A DNA stretch of 64,000 nt, from NCBI RefSeq assembly GCF_026409565.1, contig NZ_CP112881.1, forward strand, positions 1,783,501-1,847,500, in the 5' to 3' direction. This stretch comes from Sneathiella aquimaris. Lineage in GTDB: Bacteria; Pseudomonadota; Alphaproteobacteria; Sneathiellales; Sneathiellaceae. Shown piece by piece: positions 56,624 through 64,000 of this stretch. A model generated the notes under the pieces. That model was not told the DNA's origin. It did not search any database and saw only the letters and a list, made by a program, of their open reading frames with translations. The position numbers and the translations under genes were made by a program. Numbering within the stretch: the first letter of the stretch is position 1; each line of letters begins with the position of its first letter.

Positions 56624-57063
56624 TCTCTTATCCGTTGAAAAGCCTTTATTGCGAGAAGACTATCAAACTTTACCGAGCGTTGTTGTCTTATTCTTAACTG
56701 CGGGGGATTTTGCGCTTGGATTAGGGCCGTTTTTAATGGGTCACTGAACACCGAAAAACGATCTTTGGTTTGTTTGTTTCAATGGTTGCCAATACGCAGT
56801 CGTTTGTCGGCAAGAAAAGGTCGAGGATAATCTGTCTGCGTTCGTTAATAGGAAGTTTGAATATTAGTTCGCAAATACCGGCTTCTTTATTGCGCTCAGG
56901 TGTTGCAGACAGACCTTTCGTCTCACCTGAAGCGGAGTTTTTTAATATTAGTGAAATAATATATTTAGTATTTGTAATAATTTTATAAATATTGCATATT
57001 GCTAATGTTGGTAAGATTTGTTTGTAGCCTAGAATAGTTAACACATGAAGAGCGAGGTGAATT
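56624..57063. other. 440-bp AT-rich intergenic
   Basis: A minus-strand frame at 56733-57086 has no ribosome site or recognisable domain, so I left it out. The last 120 bases are very AT-rich and probably contain the promoter of the VPLPA-CTERM gene, which has a GAGGTG site before its ATG. Confidence 0.45.
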
Positions 57064-57693
57064 ATGAAAAAAACCTTGATGTGCATAGCGTTAGCCGGGC
57101 TTCTTTCAGCCTATTCAGGATTTGCTGGTGCACATACAGTGGCTCTTGGTTATGTGCCTGGAGTGAGCGTAGGAGAAGTTACCTTCTGGGTGGGTAACTA
57201 TACGCATGGATCACCCGGGAATGTTCCCAATGAGGGGAGCCTGAGGCTGACTGGTCAAAACACGACAGTCTATGGTCCAACAACAACATTGTTTGACCTG
57301 AATACACTTGTGAAACCCGCAGGCTTGGTGGATGGAAGTAACTATTTTTATGCAAGTGGTGGCGTTGGAGCCCCAGGAAACCCTTTGGTCGGTGACTTTA
57401 ACGTTTCCTACATTACCGCGTGCGGAGCCTGCGGCCCAGTGACAGGCTGGCAAGGGGTAACGATTAGTGGTCTTGCAGCGGGTGACTACATGTTCGAATT
57501 TATCGAACAGTTAAACCCAACTCAGGACTGGACTGAATGGAATGACTCGCTCAATAACACCTTCACATTAAGAGAGGGTGATATCGGCGGCAGTGTTATT
57601 CCGCTACCTGCGGCTTTGCCTCTTTATGGCGCAGGGCTAGGTATTCTGGGTTTGCTCGGTTGGCGTAAACGCAGAAATGCTGAAAAAGCGTAA
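57064..57693 (+). CDS. VPLPA-CTERM sorted surface protein
   Basis: A 209-residue secreted protein with a signal peptide ending at GFAGA (about 1-23). Its beta-rich body contains a Cys pair in TACGACGPV. A C-terminal sorting tail has VIPLPAALPLYGAG, a hydrophobic helix and an Arg/Lys-rich end (GWRKRRNAEKA). This matches the VPLPA-CTERM class of exosortase-like substrates. The protein would be anchored or processed at the envelope by an exosortase or archaeosortase-like enzyme encoded elsewhere. The body has no other family match I recognise. A strong terminator follows. Confidence 0.82.
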   Translation: MKKTLMCIALAGLLSAYSGFAGAHTVALGYVPGVSVGEVTFWVGNYTHGSPGNVPNEGSLRLTGQNTTVYGPTTTLFDLNTLVKPAGLVDGSNYFYASGGVGAPGNPLVGDFNVSYITACGACGPVTGWQGVTISGLAAGDYMFEFIEQLNPTQDWTEWNDSLNNTFTLREGDIGGSVIPLPAALPLYGAGLGILGLLGWRKRRNAEKA

Positions 57694-57715
57694 CAATAAC
57701 AAAATGCAACGCGAT

Positions 57716-57750
57716 AAAAAAAGCGGTGGTCAATCGGCCACCGCTTTTTT
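57716..57750 (+). terminator. Terminator after the VPLPA-CTERM gene
   Basis: AAGCGGTGG (57721-57729) and CCACCGCTT (57738-57746) form a perfect 9-bp stem preceded by A-runs and followed by T-runs. It can act on both strands. Confidence 0.85.
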
Positions 57751-57858
57751 ATTCCATCTGGCACAGAGAAGGTCTCCGAACAGGCCAAGCCGCGAGGGCA
57801 GCCATCTGTAACCTAAGAAAATTCAACGGTGTAACATATTTTTCAAGGAGCCTCCGGC

Positions 57859-58266
57859 GTGAACAGGAAATTGGTACTAAACGGAAATCCAATGGAGGAA
57901 ATTGTCGGTTTTTCGCGGGCTGTCCGAGTGGGGCCATATATAACGATCGGTGGGACGGCCCCAGTTGATTCAGAAGGAAAAACCGTTGGTATTGGCAGTG
58001 CTGAAAAGCAGGCTCAGCGGATTTTTGAGATCATTGGTGATGCGTTGGAGCAAGCTGGATCAGGGTGGCAAGACGTTGTGCGCATAAGAATTATCCTGAC
58101 CAATATTGACGACTGGAAAACCGTTGTTGATGTTCGTGCAAAATATTGCCAGGCGGCGAAGCCAGTTGACACGATTATGCAGATAACCCGATTTGTAAAT
58201 CCTGAATGGCTGGTCGAAGTAGAAGCAGATGCAGTTGTTTCTGACGCAGGAAATATTATTCCCTAA
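57859..58266 (+). CDS. RidA/YjgF family protein
   Basis: A 135-residue protein of the RidA family (VGPYITIGGTAPVDSEG, QAQRIFEIIGDALEQAGS, then the C-terminal VEVEADAVV). RidA enzymes hydrolyse reactive enamines and imines made by PLP enzymes. The start is GTG with AAGGAG 9 bases upstream. It stands alone between two terminators or gaps. Dehydratases in this window (22643 and 60836) produce such enamines, though no operon link exists. Confidence 0.82.
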   Translation: MNRKLVLNGNPMEEIVGFSRAVRVGPYITIGGTAPVDSEGKTVGIGSAEKQAQRIFEIIGDALEQAGSGWQDVVRIRIILTNIDDWKTVVDVRAKYCQAAKPVDTIMQITRFVNPEWLVEVEADAVVSDAGNIIP

Positions 58267-58329
58267 AGGGGCTTACCAAACGTTGTTAAGAAAACACCTT
58301 TTGGCAAAGCCTTGAATATGAGCTGGTTA

Positions 58330-58345
58330 TTTTTTTGGGGGGGGG
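58330..58345 (+). repeat. T7-G9 homopolymer tract
   Basis: Seven T (58330-58336) followed by nine G (58337-58345) lie in the gap between the RidA gene and the DCC gene. Such tracts slip easily, but this one is outside any gene. Confidence 0.6.
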
Positions 58346-58428
58346 ATTGTGAAAAAGTTGGCTGGTCAGAAGGAAAAGAGGGCCCTTTTTTCGTTATTAC
58401 TGCCGCCCACGAAAGCTGGAGAGTGGCG

Positions 58429-58800
58429 TTATCGGTCGCTTTTTGCAGCTAACTGACAATGTTCCAATCGATTGAAGCGCCAAATGGCAAAGGACCGATA
58501 AATCCAACCTGCAATCTGTTTCAGAATAGGCAGCGATATGATCATGGATAGTATGCGCCATCGATCCAGTTGTTTCCAAATAAGAATGAAAGCATCAACG
58601 CCGACATGCATGGACCCATCTGATGCGCAGGCATGGAGCATTTTTAACGCTTCGGATATACTGATATCCTTTTCTTTCAGGTTAGTCGGGTTTTCAGTGA
58701 TGTCCTGCCAGTCGAAAATGCCCGCCGGGGCGATCTTTTTATAGTGATTGATCTCTTTTGAACATAAACCACATTTTCCATCATAATAGACGATGATCAT
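58429..58800 (-). CDS. DCC-family thiol-disulfide oxidoreductase-like protein (DUF393)
   Basis: About 123 residues with the DUF393 (DCC) start IIVYYDGKCGLC (Cys10 and Cys13, the CxxC redox pair) and the HACASDGSMHVGVDAF segment. These proteins are linked to redox or light-damage genes but have no proven reaction. The ATG at 58800 overlaps the stop of the DUF2256 gene (ATGA), which fixes the start. It is last in the photolyase-DUF2256-DCC operon. Confidence 0.83.
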   Translation of the reverse strand: MIIVYYDGKCGLCSKEINHYKKIAPAGIFDWQDITENPTNLKEKDISISEALKMLHACASDGSMHVGVDAFILIWKQLDRWRILSMIISLPILKQIAGWIYRSFAIWRFNRLEHCQLAAKSDR

Positions 58801-58943
58801 ATTGAACTCTTTTGTTTGGAACTTCGGCATCTTTTCGAACAATATTTAACGTCATCCCAAACTTTCTCCCATTTTTTACGCCATGTGAAAGGGCGATCGC
58901 AAATCGGACAAAGCCTGGTCGGTAAATCGGATTTCTTTTTCAT
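58797..58943 (-). CDS. DUF2256 small zinc-ribbon protein
   Basis: A 48-residue protein of the DUF2256 family, which is commonly found next to photolyase-like genes. It has four cysteines in two pairs, TRLCPICDRPF and YCSKRCR, likely binding one zinc. It is rich in Trp and Lys (FTWRKKWEKVWDDVKYC). It starts within the stop of the photolyase gene (ATGA at 58943-58940) and ends within the start of the DCC gene, showing translational coupling on both sides. The function is not known. Confidence 0.85.
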   Translation of the reverse strand: MKKKSDLPTRLCPICDRPFTWRKKWEKVWDDVKYCSKRCRSSKQKSSI

Positions 58944-60463
58944 GAAAGTTTCTCCAGAAAACGCTGACTGTCGTCCCGGATGGCTTGTTTTTTACCGTCT
59001 TTCATCCGGTCATAGGTTTTGTACATCATCCCGACGCGCGGATTGTCTTTTAACGCTTTACGATTTCTGGATAGAAAATCCCAGTAGAGATAATTGAAGG
59101 GACAGGCATCCGGTCCATTTTTTTTCGTTACGCGATAACGGCAATTCTTGCAATAATTTGACATTTTATTAATGTAGCTACCGCTGGAAGCATACGGTTT
59201 GCTTGCCAGTTGTCCGCCATCCGCGAACAAAGCCATGCCAGTTACATTGGGTAATTCAACCCATTCATAGGCGTCCGCATAGACAATCAGGAACCATTCA
59301 TTCACCTGATCAGGATCGATCCCTGCAAGAAGGGCAAAATTACCAAGAACCATTAAACGCTGAATATGGTGGGCGTAGGCATTTACTTTGGTTTCGGTGA
59401 CCGATTGACGTAAACAGTTCATGTCTGTATCGGCCGTCCAAAAAAAATCCGGGAGGTTTCGTGTTGCGTTAAAAAAATTAAGGTCGGAATAACCCGGCAT
59501 TTTAAGCCAATAGACACCCCGCACATATTCACGCCACCCGACAATCTGCCGGATAAACCCTTCAACCGCGTTCAGGGGCGCTTTACCCTCATGATAGGCA
59601 GTTATGGCAGCTTTTACACACTCAAGGGGCAGCAATAAGCCACAGTTCAGATAAAAGCTGATATGCGCATGGTACATCCATGGTTCCTGTTCGATCATCG
59701 CATCCTGATAATCCCCGAAAAGTGCGAGGCGTTCTTCAATAAACAAGCGAAGCGCCTTTATTGCCTGCCGCCGCGTTACTGCGAAATGGAATGGCTCAAG
59801 ATCACCGAAATGATCGGAAAAACGATCACCAACCATCTCCAGAACCTCTTGAGTAAGGGCATCAGGGGTATTTTCAAAAGGCTTGGGAATGGTTAAGTCT
59901 GTTTGAGGCGGGTTCCTGTTTTCCGGATCAAAATTCCACTGGCCGCCAACCGGTTCATCACCATCCATCAGGATTGAATAACGCTTGCGAATTTCCCGAT
60001 AGAAAAATTCCATGCGCAGTTTTTTTCTGCCGTCTGCCCAATTGTAGAATTCTTCAGGCGATACGAGAAAACGATTGTCCGGCAGTATTTCGACGGGAAT
60101 ATCAAACGCTGATTGCCAACTTTCTATTTCTTTCAGCATGCGATAATCGCCCGGATGCGCCACCACGATTTTGTTAATGTCATGGGCAGCGAGGGTGCGG
60201 TCAATCTCACCGCGAAAGGAGCCCGTATTTTTAGGATCGTCCAATTTGGAATAATGTACTGTGTGTCCAGCCTGCCGTAGTTCTTCTGCAAAATGCCGCA
60301 TGGCAGAAAATAGAAACGCGATTTTCTTTTTATGATGTTTTACATAGGTTGCTTCCTCTTGAACCTCATACAGGCAGAGAATATCAGTTTTCGGATCACA
60401 CCCTTCCAGGCTTGTGATCGTTTTATTGAGTTGATCGCCTAGAATAAGGCGTAATGTTTTCAT
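58940..60463 (-). CDS. FeS cluster photolyase/cryptochrome (FeS-BCP, probable (6-4) photolyase)
   Basis: About 507 residues: an N-terminal antenna-binding alpha/beta domain (TLRLILGDQLN), then a helical FAD domain. The FeS-BCP group binds a [4Fe-4S] cluster by four Cys; here the candidates are the Cys in DMNCLRQS, two in NYCKNCRY and one in DACPFN. This is the PhrB-like group of prokaryotic (6-4) photolyases, which repair UV lesions. Light repair is likely but not shown by sequence alone. ATG 60463 is preferred over GTG 60469. It leads the operon with DUF2256 and DCC. Confidence 0.9.
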   Translation of the reverse strand: MKTLRLILGDQLNKTITSLEGCDPKTDILCLYEVQEEATYVKHHKKKIAFLFSAMRHFAEELRQAGHTVHYSKLDDPKNTGSFRGEIDRTLAAHDINKIVVAHPGDYRMLKEIESWQSAFDIPVEILPDNRFLVSPEEFYNWADGRKKLRMEFFYREIRKRYSILMDGDEPVGGQWNFDPENRNPPQTDLTIPKPFENTPDALTQEVLEMVGDRFSDHFGDLEPFHFAVTRRQAIKALRLFIEERLALFGDYQDAMIEQEPWMYHAHISFYLNCGLLLPLECVKAAITAYHEGKAPLNAVEGFIRQIVGWREYVRGVYWLKMPGYSDLNFFNATRNLPDFFWTADTDMNCLRQSVTETKVNAYAHHIQRLMVLGNFALLAGIDPDQVNEWFLIVYADAYEWVELPNVTGMALFADGGQLASKPYASSGSYINKMSNYCKNCRYRVTKKNGPDACPFNYLYWDFLSRNRKALKDNPRVGMMYKTYDRMKDGKKQAIRDDSQRFLEKLS

Positions 60464-60835
60464 GATCACTCTGATGTTGCTTCGAAACTCTGTCGGTGGG
60501 CCTGTGCCAAAAAGAATTCGGCCGGTGATTTTGATACGGTCTGGCGAAAGGGATGGATCATATTATGGGAAAATGAGTGGGCCCTGACTGTATTGAAGTC
60601 CAAAAGGTCCTGTGATGTGTGTTGCGACGGACGCCAAAACGACCAACCGTCCAACCGTCCAAACGACCAAACGACCAACCGTCCAAACACCCAAACACCC
60701 AAACGTCCAAATTCAGAATGTCAGAAACGTCGGAACGCCTTTGCCTACCGTTCAGCTGTTCTGCAAGGCCGGGTGGAGTTGACCATTTAAAAATCGTGAC
60801 CGGCGGGGAACTGGAAATCAGCTTTCGTTGCCCGA
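60464..60835. other. Intergenic stretch with an 8-bp tandem repeat
   Basis: Outside the repeat at 60641-60712 I see no gene. A minus-strand frame at 60466-60702 is simply the repeat translated. It must hold the photolyase promoter. Confidence 0.5.
60641..60712. repeat. 8-bp tandem repeat, nine units
   Basis: Nine consecutive 8-base units of the form G(A/T)CCAA(A/C)C with changes to ACCCAAAC in two units fill exactly 72 bases (60641-60712). They are degenerate, so the array is probably old or slowly evolving. It lies in the gap between the photolyase and serine dehydratase genes. Copy number may vary between strains. Confidence 0.85.
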
Positions 60836-62338
60836 TTATTTAGAGGCATTCATTTCTTCAAACAGCCGCAAGCCCGTTGGCGTTGTTGCGAGGCCCCCTT
60901 TGCCGGTGCAGCGTAATTCGCAAGGAATGGACAGGCCAACCTTATGCATGGCGATGATTACTTCATCCAGGGGAATGAGTGCTTCAAAACCGGCAAGGGT
61001 CATGTTGGCCGCAGATAAGGCGTTTCCAGCCATTAAAACATTTTTGCCTAAACACGGGGCTTCAACCCGGTTTGCAACAGGGTCACAGACCAGTCCGAAC
61101 GTGTTTTGCAGGGCAATGGAGGCTGCGTCGATATTTTGCTGAACGGTTCCGTCCATCAAGGTGATGAGCGCAGCTGCTGCCATGCCGGAACCTGAACCAG
61201 TTTCCGCCTGACATCCCCCAAGTTCGGCCGAGAAAGTGGCCATATGAGCGATAAAGACACCAATAAGGCCCGCTGAAAGCATCGCCTTAACTTTCTGATC
61301 TTCACTTAGATTTAGCGCGTTGGCGACGGCAAGGCAGGTTCCTGGCAATGTTCCGCAAGATCCGGCTGTGGGGGCCGCGACGATGACGCCCATCGAGCTT
61401 TTGACATCCATCAGGGCGGTCACCGCCAGAATGACATCATTGTGCAATCCAAGATTTATGAAATTGTTCCCCGCAGATTTTTCTTTAAATTTTGGTGCTT
61501 GTGCCGGGTAAATCCGATCGCTGTACGAGGTGCCGTCAATTCCACTTTGAATGGAAGTGTCCAGAATGCGAACAATTTCACGCATCCGCTCAAAAACTTC
61601 GTCCGCTGAGATATTGCCGCGTTGGCTTTCATATTCCACTGCCAGTTCCCAAAAGGAAAGGTCCTTTCCTTCATTGTAGGCCCGTAGTTCTTCAGCTGTT
61701 AAGAAAGGAACCGACAGGCCTTTTCGGGCACCAATTGGCAAGACGGGGGCCATGGTCCGGCATTCAAGATCACCGGGCAGGGTTAAAGGCTGTTGGCTTT
61801 TCAGTTGAATAAAGTCATCGCGGACCAAAATATGATCAGCCTTCAGATTATCCAGTCCCGGCTGGTCCGTATTAAAAATCAATGTTTCATGGTAATCGCC
61901 AAAGATAGAGACCTTTTTCCCGTTCACTTCCGTAACTTCAATCATACCGCCCCCTGTCGAGATGGCGATCATGCAAAGGGTTTCCTCTGCATTGGATAGT
62001 GTCAGTTTATAGGTGTTTTCATGGCGGGCCCCATAATCAGATATACGAATTTCAACGGCAATCCCGAGATTTTTCAGATGATCTTCGGCGTCCACCATGC
62101 GTTCATCCGTAACCGCCCAGCCCATAAGCCCTGTAAACAGGCCCATGTCCGAACCCTGACTTTCGTGGGTAGGCTCTAACGATCCATTGGGATCATACTC
62201 AATCAGCACAGTCGAAAAATCACCGTTCATATAATCCCGGGCGAGGGCGCCGATCCGGTGCGCCGCCGCAACATGAGAGCTGGATGCCCCACGCATAACA
62301 GGACCAATGACATCGTTGAAGATTGAAGGATAGATCAT
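60836..62338 (-). CDS. L-serine ammonia-lyase, single-chain iron-sulfur type
   Basis: A 500-residue enzyme with the N-terminal beta domain (VMRGASSSHVAAAHRIG) joined to the C-terminal alpha domain (VIVAAPTAGSCGTLPG, VCDPVANRVEAPC, CTGKGGLATTPTG). The cysteines of the alpha domain bind the oxygen-sensitive [4Fe-4S] cluster. It converts serine to pyruvate and ammonia. The ATG has AGG upstream. It lies about 100 bases after the proline racemase-like gene on the same strand and may be co-transcribed. Confidence 0.93.
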   Translation of the reverse strand: MIYPSIFNDVIGPVMRGASSSHVAAAHRIGALARDYMNGDFSTVLIEYDPNGSLEPTHESQGSDMGLFTGLMGWAVTDERMVDAEDHLKNLGIAVEIRISDYGARHENTYKLTLSNAEETLCMIAISTGGGMIEVTEVNGKKVSIFGDYHETLIFNTDQPGLDNLKADHILVRDDFIQLKSQQPLTLPGDLECRTMAPVLPIGARKGLSVPFLTAEELRAYNEGKDLSFWELAVEYESQRGNISADEVFERMREIVRILDTSIQSGIDGTSYSDRIYPAQAPKFKEKSAGNNFINLGLHNDVILAVTALMDVKSSMGVIVAAPTAGSCGTLPGTCLAVANALNLSEDQKVKAMLSAGLIGVFIAHMATFSAELGGCQAETGSGSGMAAAALITLMDGTVQQNIDAASIALQNTFGLVCDPVANRVEAPCLGKNVLMAGNALSAANMTLAGFEALIPLDEVIIAMHKVGLSIPCELRCTGKGGLATTPTGLRLFEEMNASK

Positions 62339-62439
62339 TTTAACCTGCCTTTTGACGGCCTGTACGGCCTTGTTCTGTTTAAGTTACTTCTGTTTTTCAA
62401 CGCTGGGCACACATCGATTGGCATTGTTTTAATGTCGCA

Positions 62440-63480
62440 TCAATGCTTGTCTTTGAGCATGGGCCAGGTATCGCCAATTCGATATCCTTCTGGCCATGGG
62501 TCTGTCGGGTCCAGCATTAACTGGTGTGTTCCTGTAATCCACGCCTGACCTGACAACTCTGGAATAATAGCATCTTTATCACCAACTTTGGTTGTTTTGA
62601 CGATGCGCCCCCCGAAAGTTGAATTAATGATTGATCGGGCAAGATAGTTTTCTCCTACCGTCATCAGGCCGCGGGCATGCAATACGGCCATACGGGCGGA
62701 CACGGCGGTTCCGGTGGGGGATCGATCAATTTTTCCAGGTTGAATGACAACAGCATTTTTCACAGATTTTATGCCGTCTTCCACTGTCATAGGGGCGTGG
62801 ATCTGACAAAAGGAAAAATGTGTCCAGTCCGGGTTTGTTGGATGGCTGAAGGTCAGCTGTTCGTTGGCGGCCCGAGTAATTCGAATGCCGACTTCCGCCA
62901 TGTCCCGTGCTTCATCAGGGGTGATTTCAAAGCCAAGTGCCTTGGCATCGACCATAACAAAACTGTCACCACCAAAAGCAGTATCAACGGTCAATGTACC
63001 AAGCCCCGGTACTTCCAGGGTGGCATCCAGTCGATCCGCAAAAGACGGGACATTCTGAACCGATACCTTCGTCACCTTACCATTTTTACAACTTGCGGTA
63101 ACATGCACCAACCCCCCTGGCGCTTCCAGTGTCATTTCAGTTATGGGTTCCTGCATGGGCAGAATGCCACTTTCCAACAACACAGTCGAAACACAGATAG
63201 AGTTAGATCCGGACATTGGCGGAGTGTCTTCAGGCTCCATAATAATCCAGCCCATTTGTGCGTCTGGATTTTTGGGCGGGACCAAAAGATTGACATGCCG
63301 AAACACCCCGCCGCGTGGTTCATTCAATACAAAATTCCGAAGGGTCTCATCTTTTGCGATGAACCGTGACTGTTCCCAAAGGGTATCGCCCGGCGGAGGC
63401 GCAACGCCTCCGACGATGACATCGCCGACTTCTCCTTCGGCATGGCAGGACACTACATGAATTGTTTTTGACGATTGCAT
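62440..63480 (-). CDS. Proline racemase superfamily protein with Ser/Thr at the catalytic sites
   Basis: A 346-residue enzyme of the proline racemase superfamily. Racemases and hydroxyproline epimerases use two Cys; here the first position is Ser90 (PPMSGSNSI) and the second is Thr256 ([12 protein letters not shown]). A Thr at the second site is typical of trans-3-hydroxy-L-proline dehydratases, which normally keep a Cys at the first. The Ser/Thr pair suggests a dehydratase or another activity, not a racemase. A gaggtaa site precedes the ATG. It is 4 bases downstream of a second superfamily gene, so they are one operon. Confidence 0.83.
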   Translation of the reverse strand: MQSSKTIHVVSCHAEGEVGDVIVGGVAPPPGDTLWEQSRFIAKDETLRNFVLNEPRGGVFRHVNLLVPPKNPDAQMGWIIMEPEDTPPMSGSNSICVSTVLLESGILPMQEPITEMTLEAPGGLVHVTASCKNGKVTKVSVQNVPSFADRLDATLEVPGLGTLTVDTAFGGDSFVMVDAKALGFEITPDEARDMAEVGIRITRAANEQLTFSHPTNPDWTHFSFCQIHAPMTVEDGIKSVKNAVVIQPGKIDRSPTGTAVSARMAVLHARGLMTVGENYLARSIINSTFGGRIVKTTKVGDKDAIIPELSGQAWITGTHQLMLDPTDPWPEGYRIGDTWPMLKDKH

Positions 63481-63484
63481 AAAA

Positions 63485-64000
63485 TTACCTCACCACAAAG
63501 CCATGGGCGTACGGATCACGATCATCGATATAGATCGTGTTGGTGCCTGTCATTCGCGCCCAACCAGCGATTGACGGGATAATGGCGTCAAAGGAGCCGA
63601 CCTGTGCGCGGGCTTCAACGCGGCCTTTCATGATCGACCCGATAATACTTTCGTGGATAAATTCCTGACCGACTTCCAGTTTTCCATGGGTGGCCCATTG
63701 TGCCATGCGCGAAGAGGTCCCGGTTCCGCAGGGCGAGCGGTCGATGGCTTTATCGCCATAAAACACTGCGTTGCGGGCTGTCGCTTCCGGTTGCGTTGGG
63801 GAACCAGTCCAAAGGACATGGCTAAGGCCCTTAATTTCTGGTTTTTCAGGATGGATAAAATCATATTTTTCATTGAGTGCCTGGCGCAATTTAGGACTAA
63901 ACCCGATCAGTTCACCAGCCGTATAGTCATCAATGTCCTGAAAATTGGCCTGTCGATCGACAATGGCGTAAAAATTTCCCCCATAGGCGACGTCAACAAA
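63485..64000 (-). CDS. Proline racemase / 4-hydroxyproline epimerase family, 5' part cut by the window edge
   Basis: The C-terminal 171 residues of a proline racemase superfamily protein. The frame is open to the window end, so the start is missing. The second catalytic Cys is present in [14 protein letters not shown], unlike the next gene, and [15 protein letters not shown] is typical. The first Cys lies outside the window. Probably a 4-hydroxyproline 2-epimerase, which would act with the neighbouring gene in hydroxyproline use. Confidence 0.85.
   Translation of the reverse strand, partial: FVDVAYGGNFYAIVDRQANFQDIDDYTAGELIGFSPKLRQALNEKYDFIHPEKPEIKGLSHVLWTGSPTQPEATARNAVFYGDKAIDRSPCGTGTSSRMAQWATHGKLEVGQEFIHESIIGSIMKGRVEARAQVGSFDAIIPSIAGWARMTGTNTIYIDDRDPYAHGFVVR

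Noticed and set aside
56733-57086. 117-residue minus-strand frame next to the VPLPA-CTERM gene
   Set aside because: No ribosome site, overlaps the start of the CTERM gene, and no recognised domain.
60466-60702. 78-residue frame with a WSFGR-like repeat
   Set aside because: It is just the translation of the 8-bp tandem repeat.
1-64000. CRISPR array, prophage, insertion sequence or integrase
   Set aside because: I found no regularly spaced palindromic repeats, no transposase, no phage structural gene and no integrase in the window.

Overview
The window reads as chromosomal DNA of a motile alphaproteobacterium of moderate GC. The evidence is the FliX flagellar assembly regulator, a DUF6468 motility protein, a MotE-type chaperone, an LdtR-like MarR regulator, a single-cysteine DksA, and the block rpoZ-spoT-pyrE-DUF2062-pdxJ-acpS-lepB-rnc-era. 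A Rhodospirillales/Sneathiella-like lineage would fit, but that placement is inference.

Region 1 (1-17.7 kb) is a flagellar and chemotaxis island. An LdtR-like regulator and a FlaG-like gene open it. flgI-flgJ-flgN-like genes run left, and fliX, dksA and queF follow. flgF-flgG-flgA-flgH run left. fliL-fliM-DUF6468-motE, then cheZ, a degenerate MotB-like gene, motB and a 1,143-residue TPR protein run right. Three sequences with the -24/-12 sigma54 pattern (956-970; 3710-3724 minus; 8842-8857 minus) each have GGCA-N-TGCC palindromes nearby on the upstream side. This suggests sigma54/FlbD-type control, with FliX as its usual partner.

Region 2 (17.7-30.5 kb) holds metabolic and accessory genes: an XRE regulator, a DUF2061 protein, a CDF metal transporter, a class V aminotransferase, a threonine dehydratase, an alpha/beta hydrolase, a haloacid dehalogenase-like protein, a lytic transglycosylase and aminopeptidase N. 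The most unusual item is a 57-residue peptide gene (21794-21967 minus) with two nearly identical 24-residue-period repeats carrying the shared motif RLGNMSPAFK. It lies 20 bases upstream of a DUF6065 gene and looks like a precursor-plus-partner pair of a peptide system, possibly RiPP-like.

Region 3 (30.8-43.3 kb) is core housekeeping: dapA, smpB, a DUF2235-PilZ fusion lacking the hydrolase serine, a NYN-domain protein, folK, rpoZ, spoT, pyrE, a DUF2062 protein, pdxJ, acpS, lepB, rnc, era and a small Sel1-like protein.

Region 4 (43.5-64 kb) is looser, with longer gaps. It has a PAS histidine kinase, tRNA-Ser(GCT), a TRAP transporter (dctPQM), a Rieske oxygenase, a hybrid sensor kinase with an apparent one-base frameshift, a cupin, a PAS_5 protein, a DMT exporter, a VPLPA-CTERM surface protein and a RidA protein. 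A coupled photolyase-DUF2256-DCC operon, an 8-bp tandem repeat, L-serine dehydratase and two tandem proline racemase-superfamily genes (the last cut by the window edge) complete it. The last three point to amino acid and hydroxyproline catabolism.
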